Part shown: positions 12,535 through 25,260 of the stretch, piece after piece
How positions within the stretch are numbered: position 1 is the stretch's first letter
How the letters are laid out: each line of letters opens with the position of its first letter
DNA from: Scylla paramamosain
Taxonomy: Eukaryota; Arthropoda; Malacostraca; Decapoda; Portunidae
Direction: 5' to 3'
NCBI RefSeq assembly: GCF_035594125.1
Contig: NW_026973728.1
Location: 248,001 to 312,000 of the forward strand
Length of the DNA stretch: 64,000 nt
The notes under the pieces: model-generated
What the model saw: only the letters and a program-made list of their open reading frames with translations
Database searches by the model: none
What the model was told of the DNA's origin: nothing
Translations under genes and position numbers: made by a program

Positions 12535-13441
12535 AGGTACTGAGATGCCAAATTTCTGGCAAAATTCAGGGAAATTATGTGCAAAAAGAACATTAGCGAA
12601 AAAGTTAATTTTAGCTTTTTTTTCGGACTGTTATGTACCAAACCATGAAGTACATGCAAAGCCAACTATATGGGGAAATTAAACGACTTTACGAGAAACC
12701 TGTCTTTTGTGGTTTTTTCTTTTTTTCTATTGGTTAACAAAAGGACATTACGAAAAACGTGTATAATGAGTGTTTTATAGATTCTCAAGAATCACAAGGC
12801 AAAAAACGCAAAAACTCATATATATGGAGAAGTTTTTTAGATACCAAAATGCTGAAACTCCTGAATAACACTCTAAATTGAGAAACAGATCAACCTTACC
12901 AAATGCGTGTATTTTGAGTGTTTTTCACATTCTTAGTTACCAAAACCCCAAATTTTATGTGAAAGAAGCTATATGTGGGAAAAAAAATGACATTACCAGA
13001 AAATTGTCATTTAAATGTTTTTTTTTTTTTTTTAGCATGATAGGCAATAAAGCACCAAAAAGCAGGGCAATCACATTACATGGGAATAAAACTAACTTTT
13101 ACTAACAACTTGCTTTTAAGTGTTTTTGAGCTCCTTATATTTCAAAACGCTAAAACGAATGCAAAGCACCCTTTATGGAGAAAGAGAATAACATTACCAA
13201 AAACACGTATTTTGAGTGTTTTTGATCATGTTACCTGTAAAAACTCTTAAATACATGCAAAGAACCTTATGTTTGGGAAATTAAAGGGCATTTCGAGAAA
13301 CATGTATTACCAGTATTTTTAAGTTCTTTAAGTACCATTTAGCTAAAACCCATAAATAACACTGTTTATAGAAAAAAATAAATAAATAAATGAATAAAAA
13401 GATAGGAATTTATTTATTTTTTTTTGTTATTCATCTTCATA
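12535..13441 (+). repeat. HOR unit U12, type J1, with M3-M4 deletion
   Basis: The J1 signature is GCCAACTATATGG in M2 and ATTGGTTAACAAAAGG in M5. Near 12720 M2 runs through a T-rich stretch straight into M5, so M3 and M4 are missing and the unit is 907 bp. Confidence 0.8.
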
Positions 13442-14534
13442 GGTACCAAGATGCCAAAATTCTTACAAAATTTAGGAAAATTATGTGAAAAAAGAAAATT
13501 ATGAAAAAAATTTAATTTAAGCTTTTTTTCGGACTGTTATGTACCAAACCCTAAAGTGCATGCAAAACCACCTATATGAGGAAATTAAACGACTTTACGA
13601 GAAACCTGTCTTTTGAATGTTTTTCAGCATGTTAGGCACCAAAACAATATGTAATATGGAAGTCACTCAATATGGGAATCCATCACAAAATTACTGAAAA
13701 AGTGTCTTTTCAGTGTTTTACGTAGAAAAACGCTAAAACAGATGCAAACCAACGAATATGAAGAAACAGAATAACATTACCAAAAAAGGTATATTTTCAG
13801 TGTTTTTGAGCTTCTTATCTACAAAAAACGCGAAAATGGATAGAAACCACTCTATATTGAGATAGAAAAGGACATTACGAGAAACTTGCATAATGAGTGT
13901 TTTATAGTTTCACAACAACCACAAGGCAAAAAAAGAAAAAAACTCGTGTATATGGATAAGTTTCTTAGATACCAAAATGCTGAAACTGAGGAATAACACT
14001 CTTAATTGTGAATACAGAACAACCTTACGATATGCGTGTATTTTGACTGTTTTTCACATTCTTAGTTACCAAAACCTCAAATTGCATGCAAAACTAGCTT
14101 TATGTGGTAAAATAATGACATTACCAGAAAACTGTCTTTTGAGTGTTTTTGAGGGTGTTAGGCAATAAAGCACTAAAAAGGAGGGCAATCACATTACATG
14201 GGAATAAAACCATCTTTTACCAAGAACTTGCCTTTAAGTGTTTTTGAGCTCCTTATATACCAAAACGCTAAAGCGCATGCAAAACACCCTTTATGGAGAA
14301 ACAGATTAAAATTACCAAAAACATGTATTTTGAGAGTTTTTGATCATGTTACCTCTAAAAACGCTTTAATAAATGCAAAAAACCCTATGTCTGGGAAACG
14401 AAAGGACATTAGGAGAAACGTGTATTATGAGTCTTTTTAAGTTCCATAAGTACCAAAAAGCTAAAACCTCTTTATAGAGAAGAAAAAAGTAAATAAATCA
14501 ATAGGATTTTCTTTTTTTGTTATTCTTCTTCATA
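13442..14534 (+). repeat. HOR unit U13, type J2
   Basis: The J2 signature is CAATATGGGAATCCATCAC followed by CTGAAAAAGTGTC in M3, and GTGAATACAGAAC in M7. It follows a J1 unit, as do the other J2 units at 15641 and 58539. Length 1093 bp. Confidence 0.82.
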
Positions 14535-15640
14535 GGTACCGAGATCACAAAATTCTGGCAAAATTCAGGGAAATTTTATGAAAAAAGAACATTATTAAAA
14601 AAGTTAATTTTAGCTTTTTTTTTCGGACTGTTATGCACAAAACCCTAAAGTGCATGCAAAGCCAACTATATATGGAAATTAAACGACTTTACGAGAAACC
14701 TGTGTTTCTAGTGTTTTTCAGCATGTTAGTCACCAAAACAATTAACAATATGGAATTCATTGTATTTGGGAATCCAAAACAAATTACTGAAAACGTGTCT
14801 TTTCCGTGTTTTAAGTAGAAAAATGCTAAAACGGATGCAAACCAGCCAACATGAAAAAATAGAATAAGTTTACCAAAAAGGTATATTTTGAGTATTTTTG
14901 AGCTTTTTACAAAAAAAAAAAAAAAAAAAAAAACGCGAAAATGGATGGAAAGCTCTCTATATTGGTTAACAAAAGGACATTACGAGAAACGTGTATAATG
15001 AATGTTTTATAGATTTTCAAGAAGCACAAGGCAAAAAACGCAAAAACTCGTATATATGGAGAAGTTTCTTAGATACCAAAATGGTGAAACTCCTGAATAA
15101 CACTATTAATTGAGAAACAGAACAACCTTACCAAATGCGTGTATTTTGAGTGTTTTTTCACATTCTTAGTTACCAAAACCCCAAATTTTATGTGAAAGTA
15201 GCTTTATTTGGGAAAAAAAATTGACATTACCAAAAAAGTGTCTTTTAAGTGTGATTGCATGATAGGGGATAAAGCACAAAAAAACAGGGCAATCACATTA
15301 CATGGGAATAAAATCAACTTTTACCAAGTGTTTTTTCTAAGTGTTTTTGAGCTCCTTATATACCAAAACGCTAAAACGCATGCAAAACACCCTTTATTTA
15401 GAAACAGAATAACATTACCAAAAACATGTATTTTGAGTGTTTTTGATCATATTACCTATAAAAACGCTTAAATACATGCAAAGAATCTTATGTTTGGGAA
15501 ACGAAAGGACATTTCGAGAAACGTGTATTTTTTAGTGTTTTTAAGTTCTTTAAGTACCAAAAAGCTAAAACCCACAAATACCACTATTTATAGAGAAAAA
15601 AATAAATAAAAAAATAGGATTTTTTTTTTTCATCTTCATA
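14535..15640 (+). repeat. HOR unit U14, type J1
   Basis: The J1 signature is seen in M2 (GCCAACTATATATGG) and M5 (ATTGGTTAACAAAAGG near 14960). M5 contains a 23-A run at 14911-14933. Length 1106 bp. Confidence 0.82.
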
Positions 15641-16703
15641 GGTACCGAGATGCTAAAATTCTGCCAAAATTCAGGGAAATTATGTGAAAAAAGAACATTA
15701 TGAAAAAAGAGTTAATTTTAGCTTTTTTTTCGGACTGCTATGTACCAAACCCTAAAGTGCATGCAAAGCCACCTATATGGGGAAATTAAACGACCTTACC
15801 AGAAACCTGTCTTCTGTGGTTTTTTTCAGCATGTTAGCCACCAAAACAATAAATAATATGGAAGTCACTCAATGTGGGAATCCATCACAAAATTACTGAA
15901 AAAGTGTCTTTTCCGTGTTTTACGTAGAAAAACGCTAAATCGGATGCAAACCAACGAATATGGAGTAATAGAATAACATTACCAAAAAGGTATATTTTGA
16001 GTGTTTTTGAGCTTCTTACCTTCAAAAAACGCGAAAATGGATGGAAAGCACTCTATATTGGGATACAAAAGGACATTACGAGAAACGTGTATAATGAGTG
16101 TTTTATAGTTTCACAACAGCCACAAGGCAAAAATCGCAAAATTCGGTGTATATGGAGAAGTTTCTTAGATACCAAAATGCTGAAACTCAGAAATAACACT
16201 CTTATTTAAGAATACAGAAAAACCTTACGAAATGCATGTATTTCTTAGTTACCAAAACCAAAAATTGCATGCGAAACTAGCTTTATGTGGGAAAAAAAGA
16301 CATTACCAAAAAAGTGTCTCTTGAGTGTTTTTGAGAGTGTTAGGCACTAAAGCACTAAAAAGGAGGGCAATCACATTATATGGGAATAAAACCAACTTTT
16401 ACCAAGATCCTGCCTTTACGTGTTTTTGAGCTTCTTACATACCAAAAGGCTAAAACGCTTGCAAAACACCCTTTATGGAGAAACAGAATAACATTACCAG
16501 AAACATGTATTTTGAGTGTTTTTCATCATGTTACCTATAAAAATGCCTAAATACATGCAAAGAACCCTATGTTTGGAAAATGAAAGGACATTACGAAAAT
16601 CGTGTATTATGAGTGTTTTTAAGTTCCTTAAGTACCAAAAAGCTAAAACCCACAAATAACTTTTTATAGAGAGAGAAAAAAAAATTTGTTTTTCATCTTC
16701 ATA
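15641..16703 (+). repeat. HOR unit U15, type J2
   Basis: The J2 signature is seen in M3 (GGGAATCCATCACAAAATTA near 15877), M5 (ATTGGGATACAAAAGG near 16058) and M7 (AAGAATACAGAAAAACC near 16208). M7/M8 is shortened near 16240. Length 1063 bp. Confidence 0.82.
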
Positions 16704-17861
16704 TGTACCGAGATGCCAAAATTCTGGCAAAATTCATGGAAATTTTGTAAAAAAAAATCATTATAAAAAAAATAATTCTAGCTTTTTTCCGGAGTTATGT
16801 ACAAACTCTGAAGTGCATGCAAATCCACCTATATGGGGAAATTTCACGACTTTACCAGAAACCTGTCTTTTGAGTGTTTTTTCAGCAATCTTAACAATAT
16901 TACTTAAAGCGTGTCTTTTCAGTGATTTACGTAGAAAAACGCTAAAACGGTGCAAACCAACCAATATGAAGAAATAGAATAACATTACAAAAAAGATATA
17001 TTTTGATGTGTTTTTGAGCTTATCACCTACAAAAAATGCAAAAATGGATGGAAAGCACTTTATATTGGCAAAGAAGAGGACATTACGAGAAACGTGTATG
17101 AGTGTTTTATAGTTTGACAAGAACCACAAGGTAAAATACTCAAAAACTCGTGTACATAAAGAAGTTCTTACATACCAAAAAGCTGAAACTCATCAATAAC
17201 ACTTTTAATTTTGAATCAGAAATACCTTACCAAATGTGTGTATTAGAAAAGTTTCTTACATACCAAAATGCTGAAACTCATGAATAACACTTTTAATTAA
17301 GAAATAGAACTACCTTACTAAACCCTGTGTTTTGATTTTTTTTTCACATTCTTAGCAAAACCCCAAATTCCATGCAAAACTAGCTTTATGTGGGAAAAAA
17401 AATGATATTACCAGAAAAGTGTCTTTTGAGTGTTTTTGAGCGTGTTAGGCAATAAAGCACTAAAAAGCAGGGGAATCATATTACATGGAAATAATAACAA
17501 CTTTTACCAAGAACTTGCTTTTAAGTGTTTTTGAGCTCATTACATACGAAAACGCTAAAACGCATGCAAAACACCTTTTATGGAAAAAGAGAATAAAATT
17601 ACCAAAAACATATATTTTGAGTGTTTTTGATCATGTTATCTATAAAAACGCTTAAATACATGCAAGAAACCTTATGTAAACATAAGAAACATAAGAAACA
17701 TAAGAAACAAAAGGACATTATGAGAAATGTGTATTATAAGTGTTTTTAAGTTCCTTAAGTACCAAAAAGCTAAAACCCACAAATAACACTCTTTATTTAG
17801 AAAAAAAAAAGTAAGAAAATAAAAAAATAGGTTTTTTTTTTTTTTGTTTTTCATCTTCATA
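16704..17861 (+). repeat. HOR unit U16, type C with M6-M7 duplication
   Basis: The C signature is CCGGAGTTATGTAC and CAATCTTAACAATATTACT. M6/M7 is present twice (GAAGTTCTTACATACC near 17161 and AAAGTTTCTTACATACC near 17248), a character shared with C units at 31077, 37703 and 53666. M11 holds three copies of the 9-mer ATAAGAAAC at 17682-17708. Length 1158 bp. Confidence 0.85.
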
Positions 17862-18956
17862 GGTACCGAGATGAAAAAAATTCTGGGAAAATTCAGGACT
17901 ATTATATGTTAAAAAACAATTATCAAAAAAGTAAATTTTAGCTTTTTTTTCGGACTGTTATGTCCCAAACCCTAAAGTGCATCCAAAGACTCCTATATGA
18001 GGAAATTAAACGACCTTGCCAGAAATCTGTTTTTTGAGCGTTTTCCAGCATGTTAGGCACCAAAACGATAAATAATAAGGAACTCACTCTATATGAGAAT
18101 CCAAAATAAAATTACTGAAAACGTGTTTTTTCTTTCTTTTACGTAGAAAAACGCTAAAACGGATGCAAACCTACCAATATCAAGAAATAGAAAAACATTA
18201 CCAAAAAGGTATATTTTTAGTGTTTTTGAGCTTGTTACCTACAAAAAACGCGAAAATTCATGCAAAGCACTCTATATTAAAAAACAAAAGAACTTTGCAA
18301 GAAAAGTGTATAATGAGTTTTTATAGTTCAAAAGAACCAAAAGGCTAAAAACACAAAATCTCATGTATATGGAGAAGGTTCCTAGATACCAAAATGCTGA
18401 GACTCATGAATAACACTCTTAATTGAGGAACAGAACAACCATATTAAATGCGTGTATTTTGAGTGCTTTTCATATTCTTAGTTACCAAAACCCCAAATTG
18501 CATGCGAAACCACCTTTATGTGAGAAAAAAATGACATTACCAGAAAAGTGTCTTTTAGGTGTTTTTGAGCATGATAGGCAATAAAGCACTAAAAAGCAGG
18601 GCAATCATATTACATTGGAATAACACCAATGCCTTTAAGTGTTTTTGAGGTCCTTATATACCAAACCGCTAAAACGAATACAAAAACAAACTTTATGGAG
18701 AAACAGAACAACATTACCAAAAACATGTATTTTTAGTTTTTTTTATATTCTTATCTATAAAAACGCTTAATTACATGCAAAGAACATTATGTTTGGTAAA
18801 CAAAAGGATATTACGAGAAACGTGTATTATGAGTATTTTTTTAAGTTCCTTATATACCAAAAAGCTAGAACCCACCAATAACACTCTTTATTTAGAAAAT
18901 ATAAAATAAAAATATAAAAAAATAAGATTTTTTTTTTTTTTATATTCACATTCATA
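17862..18956 (+). repeat. HOR unit U17, type D
   Basis: The D signature is M1 AATTCAGGACTATTATATG and M2 GCATCCAAAGACTCCTATATG, shared with the unit at 32284. M9 is cut near 18628 (AACACCAATGCC). Length 1095 bp. Confidence 0.82.
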
Positions 18957-20059
18957 GGTACAGAGATGCCAAAATTCTGGGAAAATTCAGGGCAATCATA
19001 TGATAAAAGAGTATTATCAAAGAGGTAAATTTCCGTTTTTTTTTTATCGGACTGTTATGTACCAAACCTTAAAGTGCATGCAAAGACTCCTATATGAGGA
19101 AATTAAACGACCTTACAAGAAATATGTGTTTTGAGTGTTTTTTAGCATGTTAGGCACCAAAACGATAAATAATAAAGAACTCACCCTATATGGGAATCCA
19201 AAAAAAAGCTACTGAAAACGTGTCTTCTCAGTGTTTTACGTAGAAAAACTCTAAAACGGATGCAAAGCAACCAATATCAAGAAATAGAAAAACGTTACTA
19301 AAAAGGTATATTTTGAGTGTTTTTGAGCATGTTACCTACAAAAAAAGCGAAAATTGATGCAAAGCACTCTATTGGGAAAGAAAAGGACATTGCAAGAAAA
19401 GTGTATAATGAGTGTTTTATAGTTCATAAGAACCGCAAGGCAAAAAACGAAAAATCTCGTGTATATGGAGAGGTTTCCTAGATACAAAAATGCTAAAACT
19501 CATGGATAACATCCCTAATTGAGAAACAGAAAAGCCTTAATAAATGCATGTATTTTGATTGCTTTTCACATTCTTATCAAAACCCAAAATTGCGTGCGAA
19601 AATAGATTTGTGGGGAAAAAAAAAAAAACTTTACCAGAAAAGTGTATTTTGGGTGTTTTTGAGCATGATAGAAAATAAAGCACTAAAAAGGAGGGGAATC
19701 ACATTACATTAGAGGAAAACGAATTTTTATCAAGAACTTGCATTTATGTATTTTTGAGCTTCTTATATACTAAAACACTAAAACGCATGCAAAACACTCT
19801 TTAAGGTGAAACAGAATAACATTACCAAAAACATGTATTTTGAGTGTTTTTGATCATGTTACCAATAAAAACGCTTAAATAAATGCAAAGAACATTATTT
19901 TTGGGAAACGAAAGGAGATTACGAGAAACGAGTATTATGAATGTTTTTAAGTTCATTAATTACCAAAAACCTAAAAGCCACAAATAACACTCTTTATTGA
20001 GAAACAATAAATAAATAAAAAAAAATACAATATTTTTTTCTTTCTTATTCATCTTCACA
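18957..20059 (+). repeat. HOR unit U18, type F
   Basis: The F signature is AGGGCAATCATATGATAAAAG in M1, AATAATAAAGAACTCAC in M3 and the unusual M9 tail GAGGAAAACGAATTTTTA near 19712. It precedes a type A unit, as at 33406 and 50454. Length 1103 bp. Confidence 0.83.
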
Positions 20060-21111
20060 GGTACCGAAATGCCAAAATTCGGGAAATTTCAGGAAATTAT
20101 TTGAAATAAAAACATTATCAAAAAAGTTAAATTTAGCTTTTTTTTTCGAACTGTTATGTACCAAACCCCTAAAGTGCATGCAAAGCCACCCTTATGGGGA
20201 AATTAAACGTGTTTGCCAGAAAACTGTCTTATGAGTGTTTACAGCATGTTAGGAACAAACATAATAAAACCCATGGAAGTCAATCTATATGGGAATCCAA
20301 AACAAAATTACTGAAAACGTGTCTTTTCTGTGTTTTACGTACAAAACGCTAAAACGGATGCAAACTAATCAAAATGAAGAAATAGAATAACATTAACAAA
20401 AAGGTATATTTTGAGTGTTTTTGAAATTGTTACCTACAAAAAACGCGAAAATGGATGGAAAGCACTCTATATTGGGAAGCAAAAGGCATCAAAAAGCATG
20501 TTAGGCACCAAAACGATAAATAATATGAAAGTCACTCTATATGGAAATCCAAAACAAAATTACTGGAAACGTGTCTTTTAAAAGATTTACGTAGAAAAAC
20601 GCTAAAACGGAGGCAAACCAACCAATATGAAGGAATAGAATAACATTACAAAAAAAGTATATTTTGTGTGTTTTTGAGTTTGTTACATAAAAAGAAACTC
20701 GAAAATGGATGCAAAGCACTCTATATAAGGAAAAAAAAGGACATAATGAGAAACGTGTATAATGAGTGTTTTATAGTTCACCAGAATCACACGGCAAAAA
20801 ACGCAAAAATTCGACTGTATGGAGAAGTTTCTAAGATACCAAAATACTGAAACTCATGAATAACACTCATAATCAAGAAACAGAACAACCTAAATGCGTG
20901 TATTTTGAGTGTTTTTTTTTTTATTCTTAGTTACCAAAACCCCAAATTCCATGCGAAACTAGCTTTATGTGGGAAAAAAATTACATTACCAGAAAAGTGT
21001 CTATGAGTGTTTTTGAGTGTGTTAGGCAATAAAGCACTAAAAAGCAGGGCAATCACATTACATGGGAATAAAACCAACTTTTACGAAGAACTTGCCTTTT
21101 AGTGTTTTTGA

Positions 21112-21479
21112 CACGCATTTAGTAAGTTTGCTCTGTTTCTCAATTAAGAGTGTTATTCATAAGTTTCAGCATTTACACGAGTTTTTGCGTTTTTTGCCTT
21201 TTGGATTTTTTGAACTATAAAACATTCATTTTACATTTTTTTCGCAATGTTTTTTCGCTCTATGCGGGAATCCAAAAGAAAATTACTGAAAACGTGTCTT
21301 CTCAGTATTTTACGTAGGTAAAATACTGAGAAGACACGTTTTCAGTAATTTTCTTTTGGATTCCCGCATAGAGCGAGTTCCTTATTATTTATCGTTTTGG
21401 TGCCTAACATGCTGAAAAACACTCAAAAGACAAATTTCTGGTAACGTCTTTAATTTCCTCATATGGGAGGCTTTGCATG
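21112..21479 (-). repeat. Reversed monomer segment, copy 1, with internal palindrome
   Basis: Orientation switches after TTTTAGTGTTTTTGA and returns before TCTTTTCAGTG. Reversed monomers M7, M6, M5, M3 and M2 can be read in that order. AGACACGTTTT and GAGTTCCTTATTATTTATCG are reverse complements of D/E/F-type M3, whereas the host unit is type I, so this is an inserted piece of another unit. Unlike the other three copies, M5/M4 is replaced by a perfect fold-back (21255-21376). Confidence 0.85.
21255..21376. repeat. Perfect inverted repeat, 59-bp arms, 4-nt spacer
   Basis: The left arm 21255-21313 and right arm 21318-21376 are exact reverse complements over all 59 positions, with spacer GTAG. 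The arms are M3 sequence with a piece of M4 (AATTACTGAAAACGTGTCTT in the left arm). The right arm agrees with the reversed segment seen at 29087, 48432 and 63222; the left arm has no counterpart there, so it is the newly made copy. Confidence 0.95.
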
Positions 21480-21909
21480 TCTTTTCAGTGTTTTTGAGCG
21501 TCTTACGCAATAAAGCACTAAAAGCCAGGGCAATCACATTACATGGGAATAAAACAGAATTTTACCAAGAACTGGCCTTTAAATGTTTTTGAGCTCCTTA
21601 CATAACAAAACGCTTAAACGCATGCAAAATACATTTTATGGAGAAACAGAATAACATTACCAAATACATATATTTTGAGTGTTTTTGATCATGTTATCTA
21701 AAAAAAACGCTTAAATACATGCAAAGAACCTTATGTTTGGGAAACGAAAGAACATTACAAGAAACGTGTATTATATGTGATTTTTAAGTTCCTTCAGTAT
21801 CAAAAAAGCTAAAACCCACAAATAACACTCTTTAGAAAAAAAATAAATAAATAAATAAATAAAAAAAATAAAAAAATGGAAATTTTGTTTTTTGTTTTTC
21901 ATCTTCATA

Positions 21910-23047
21910 CGTATCGAATTGCCAAAATTCTGCCAAAATTCAGGGAATTTATGTGAAAAAAAGAGCATTATCATGAAAGTTAATAAAATTATAGCTTTTT
22001 TTTTCTGATTGTTATGTACCAAAACCTAAAGTGCATTCAAAGCCACCTATATAGGGAAGTTAAACGACTTTACCAGAAACCTGTCTTTTCAATGTTTTTC
22101 AGCATGTTAGGCACCAATACGATAAATAATATGAAAATCAGTCAATATGTGAATCCAAAACAAAATTACTGAAAACGTGTCTTTTCAGTGTTTTACGTAA
22201 AAAAGCGCTAAAGCGGATACAAACCATCCGATATGAAGAAATAGAATAACATTACCAAAAAGATATTTTTTGGGTGTTTTTGAACTTGTTACCTACAAAA
22301 AATGCAAAAATGGATGTAAAGCACTCTATATTAGGAAACAAAAGGACATTACGAGAAAAGTGTATAATGAGTGTTTTATAGTTTTAAAAGAACCACAAGG
22401 CAATAAACGTAAAAACTCGTGTATATAGAGAAATTTTTACATACCAAAATGATGAAATGCATGAATAACACTTTTAAACAGAACAGAACTACCTTACTAC
22501 CTTAAACAGAACTACCTTACCAAATTGTGTATTTTAAGTGTTTTTGACATTCTTAGTTACAAAAATGCCAAATTACATGCGAAACTAGCATCATTTGGGA
22601 AAAAAAATGACATTACCAGAAAAGTATCTTTTGAGTGTTTTTGAGCGTGATATGCAACAAAGCACTAAAAAGCAGAACGATCACATTATATGAGAATAAA
22701 ACCAATTTGTACAAAGAATTTGCCTTTAAGTGTTTTTTAACCCCTTATATACCAAAACGCTAAAACGCATGAAAAACAAACTTTATGGAGAAACAGAATA
22801 ACATTACCAAAAACATGTATTTTGCGTGTTTTTGATCATGTTATCTATAAAAACGCTTAAGTACATGCAAAGAACATTATGTTTGGGAAACAAAAGGACA
22901 TAACGAGAAACGTGTATTATGAATGTTTTTATAAGTTCTTTAAGTACCAAAAAGCTAAAACTCACAAATAACACTCTTTATTTAGAAAATAAAAAATAGA
23001 AAAATAAAATAAATAGGATTTTTTTTTTTTTGTTATTTATCTTCATA
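21910..23047 (+). repeat. HOR unit U20, type G
   Basis: The G signature is GGGAATTTATGTGAAAAAAA with ATCATGAAAG in M1 and GTCAATATGTGAATCC in M3. M7 carries a small duplicated patch near 22480-22516 (AACAGAACTACCTTAC repeated). Length 1138 bp. Confidence 0.85.
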
Positions 23048-24163
23048 GGTACCGAGATACCAAAATTCTGGAAAAATTCAGGGCAATTATGTGATAAAAG
23101 AATATTATCAAAAAAAGTTAATTTCAGCTTTTTTTTTCGGACTGTTATGTACCAAACCCTAAAGTGCATGCAAAGCCTCCAATATGAGGAAATTAAACGG
23201 CCTTACCAGAAATCTTTGTTTTGTGTGTTTTTTTACCATGTTAGGCACCAAAACGATAAATAATAAGGATCTCACTCCATATGGGAATCCAAAACAAAGT
23301 TACTAAAAACGTGTCTTCTCAGTGTTTTACGTAGAAAAACGTTAAAACGGATGCAAACTAACCAATATCAAGAAATAGAAAAACGTTACCAAAAATGTAT
23401 ATTTTGAGTGTTTTTGAGCTTTTTACCTACAAAAACGCGAAAATTGATGCAAAGTACTCTATATTGGGAAAAAAAAGGACATTGCAAGAAAAGTGTATAA
23501 TGAGAGTTTTATAGTTCAAAAGAACCACAAAGCAAACAACGCAAAAACTCGTGTATATGGAGAGATTTCTTAGATACCAAAATGCTGAAACTCATGAATA
23601 ACACTCTTAATTGAGAAACAGAATAACCTTACTAAATGCGTGTATTTTGAGTGCTTTTCACACTCTTAGTTACCAAAAACCCCAAATTACATGCGGAAAT
23701 AATTTTGTGGGGAAAAAATGACTTTACCAGAAAAGTATCTTTTCAATGTTTTTGAACGTGATAGGTAATAAAGTACTCAAAAGCAAGACAATCACATTAT
23801 ATTGGAATAAAACCATTTTTTACCAAGAACTTGCCTTTAAGTGTTTTTGAGCTCCTTTTATACAAAACTGCTAAAACGCTTGCAAAACACACTTTATGGA
23901 GAAACAGAATAACATTATAAAAACCTTGTATTTTGAATGTATTTAATCACGTTATCTATAAAAGCGCCTAAATACATGCAAAGAACCTTATGTTTGGGAA
24001 ACGAAAGGACATTACGAGAAACGTGTATTATGACTGTTTTTAATAACCTTAAGTACCAAAAAGGTCAATCCCACAAATAACACTCTTTATTGAGAAAAAA
24101 TGAATAAATAAATAAAAAAATAAAAAAATAGGATTATTTTTTTATTTTTTATTTATCTTCATA
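23048..24163 (+). repeat. HOR unit U21, type F
   Basis: The F signature is AGGGCAATTATGTGATAAAAG in M1, GCCTCCAATATGAGG in M2 and AATAATAAGGATCTCAC in M3. M1-M12 are all present. Length 1116 bp. Confidence 0.85.
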
Positions 24164-25260
24164 GGTACCAAAATGCCAAAATTCTGGGAAAATTCAGGGC
24201 AATTATATGATAAAAGAATATTACCAAAAAGGTTAATTTTAGCTTTTTTATATACCAAACCCTAAAGTGCATGCAAAGCCTCCTATATAGGGAAATTCAA
24301 CCACCTTATCAGAAATCTCTCTTTTGAGTGTTGTTCAGCATGTTAGGCACCAAAACAGTAAATAATAAGGAACTCACTGTATATGGGAATTCAAAACAAA
24401 ATTACTGGAAACGTGTCTTCTCAGTGTTTTACGTAGAAAAACGCTAACACGGATGCAAACAAACCAATATAAAGAAATAGAAAAACATTACCAAAAAGGT
24501 ATATTTTGAGTGTTTTTGAGCTTTTTACCTATAAAAAACACGAAAATTGATGCAAAGCACTCTATAATGGGAAAGAAAAGGACATTCCATGAAAAGTGTA
24601 TAATGAGTGTTTTATAGTTCAAAAGAACCATAAGGCAAAAAATGCAAAAGCTAGTGTATATGAAGAAGTTTCGTAGATACCAAAATGCTGAAACTCATGA
24701 ACAACACTCTTAATTGAGAAACAGAACAATCTTACTAAATGTGTGTATTTTGAGTGCTTTTTTACATTCTTAGTTACCAAAACTCCAAATTGCATGCGAA
24801 ATCAGCTTTATGTGGGAAAAAAATGAAATTACCAGAAAAATGTCTTTTGAGTGTTTTTGAGCGTGTTAGGCAAAGAAGCACTGAAAAGCAGGGCAATCAC
24901 ATTACATTGGAATGAAACCAATTTTTAATAAGAACTTGCCTTTAAGTGTTTTTGAGCTCCTTATATACCAAAACACTAAAACCCATGGAAAATACACTTT
25001 ATGGTGAAACAAAACAACATTACCAAAAACATGTATTTTCAGTGTTTTTGATCATGTAACCAATAAAAACGCTTAAATACATGCAAAGAAACCTATTTTT
25101 GGGAAATGAAAGGACATTACGAGAAACGTGTATTATGAGTGTTTTTAAGTTCATTAAGTACGAAAAACTAATAGCCACAAATTACACTCTTTATTGAGAA
25201 AAAAAGAAATAAATCAATAAAAAGATACAATATTTTTTTTCATTTTTATTCATCTTCACA
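24164..25260 (+). repeat. HOR unit U22, F/D-like
   Basis: M1 has AGGGCAATTATATGATAAAAG but lacks CGGACTGTTATGTACC at the M1/M2 join (TTTTTTATATACC near 24247). M3 has AATAATAAGGAACTCAC. Its 3' boundary is type A. Length 1097 bp. Confidence 0.8.

Larger units (their letters stand above)
20060..21909 (+). repeat. HOR unit U19, A/I hybrid carrying a reversed segment
   Basis: M1-M5 are type A. Near 20488 M5 is cut at GGGAAGCAAAAGGCA and joins an I-type M3 (ATAATATGAAAGTCAC), so M3-M5 occur twice. M3-M9 of type I follow, then a reversed segment at 21112-21479, then M9-M12. The A-to-I junction is found again near 62599. Length 1850 bp. Confidence 0.85.

Noticed and set aside
17682..17708. Minisatellite of ATAAGAAAC (three copies)
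   Set aside because: Too short to treat as a separate element; noted in the unit entry.
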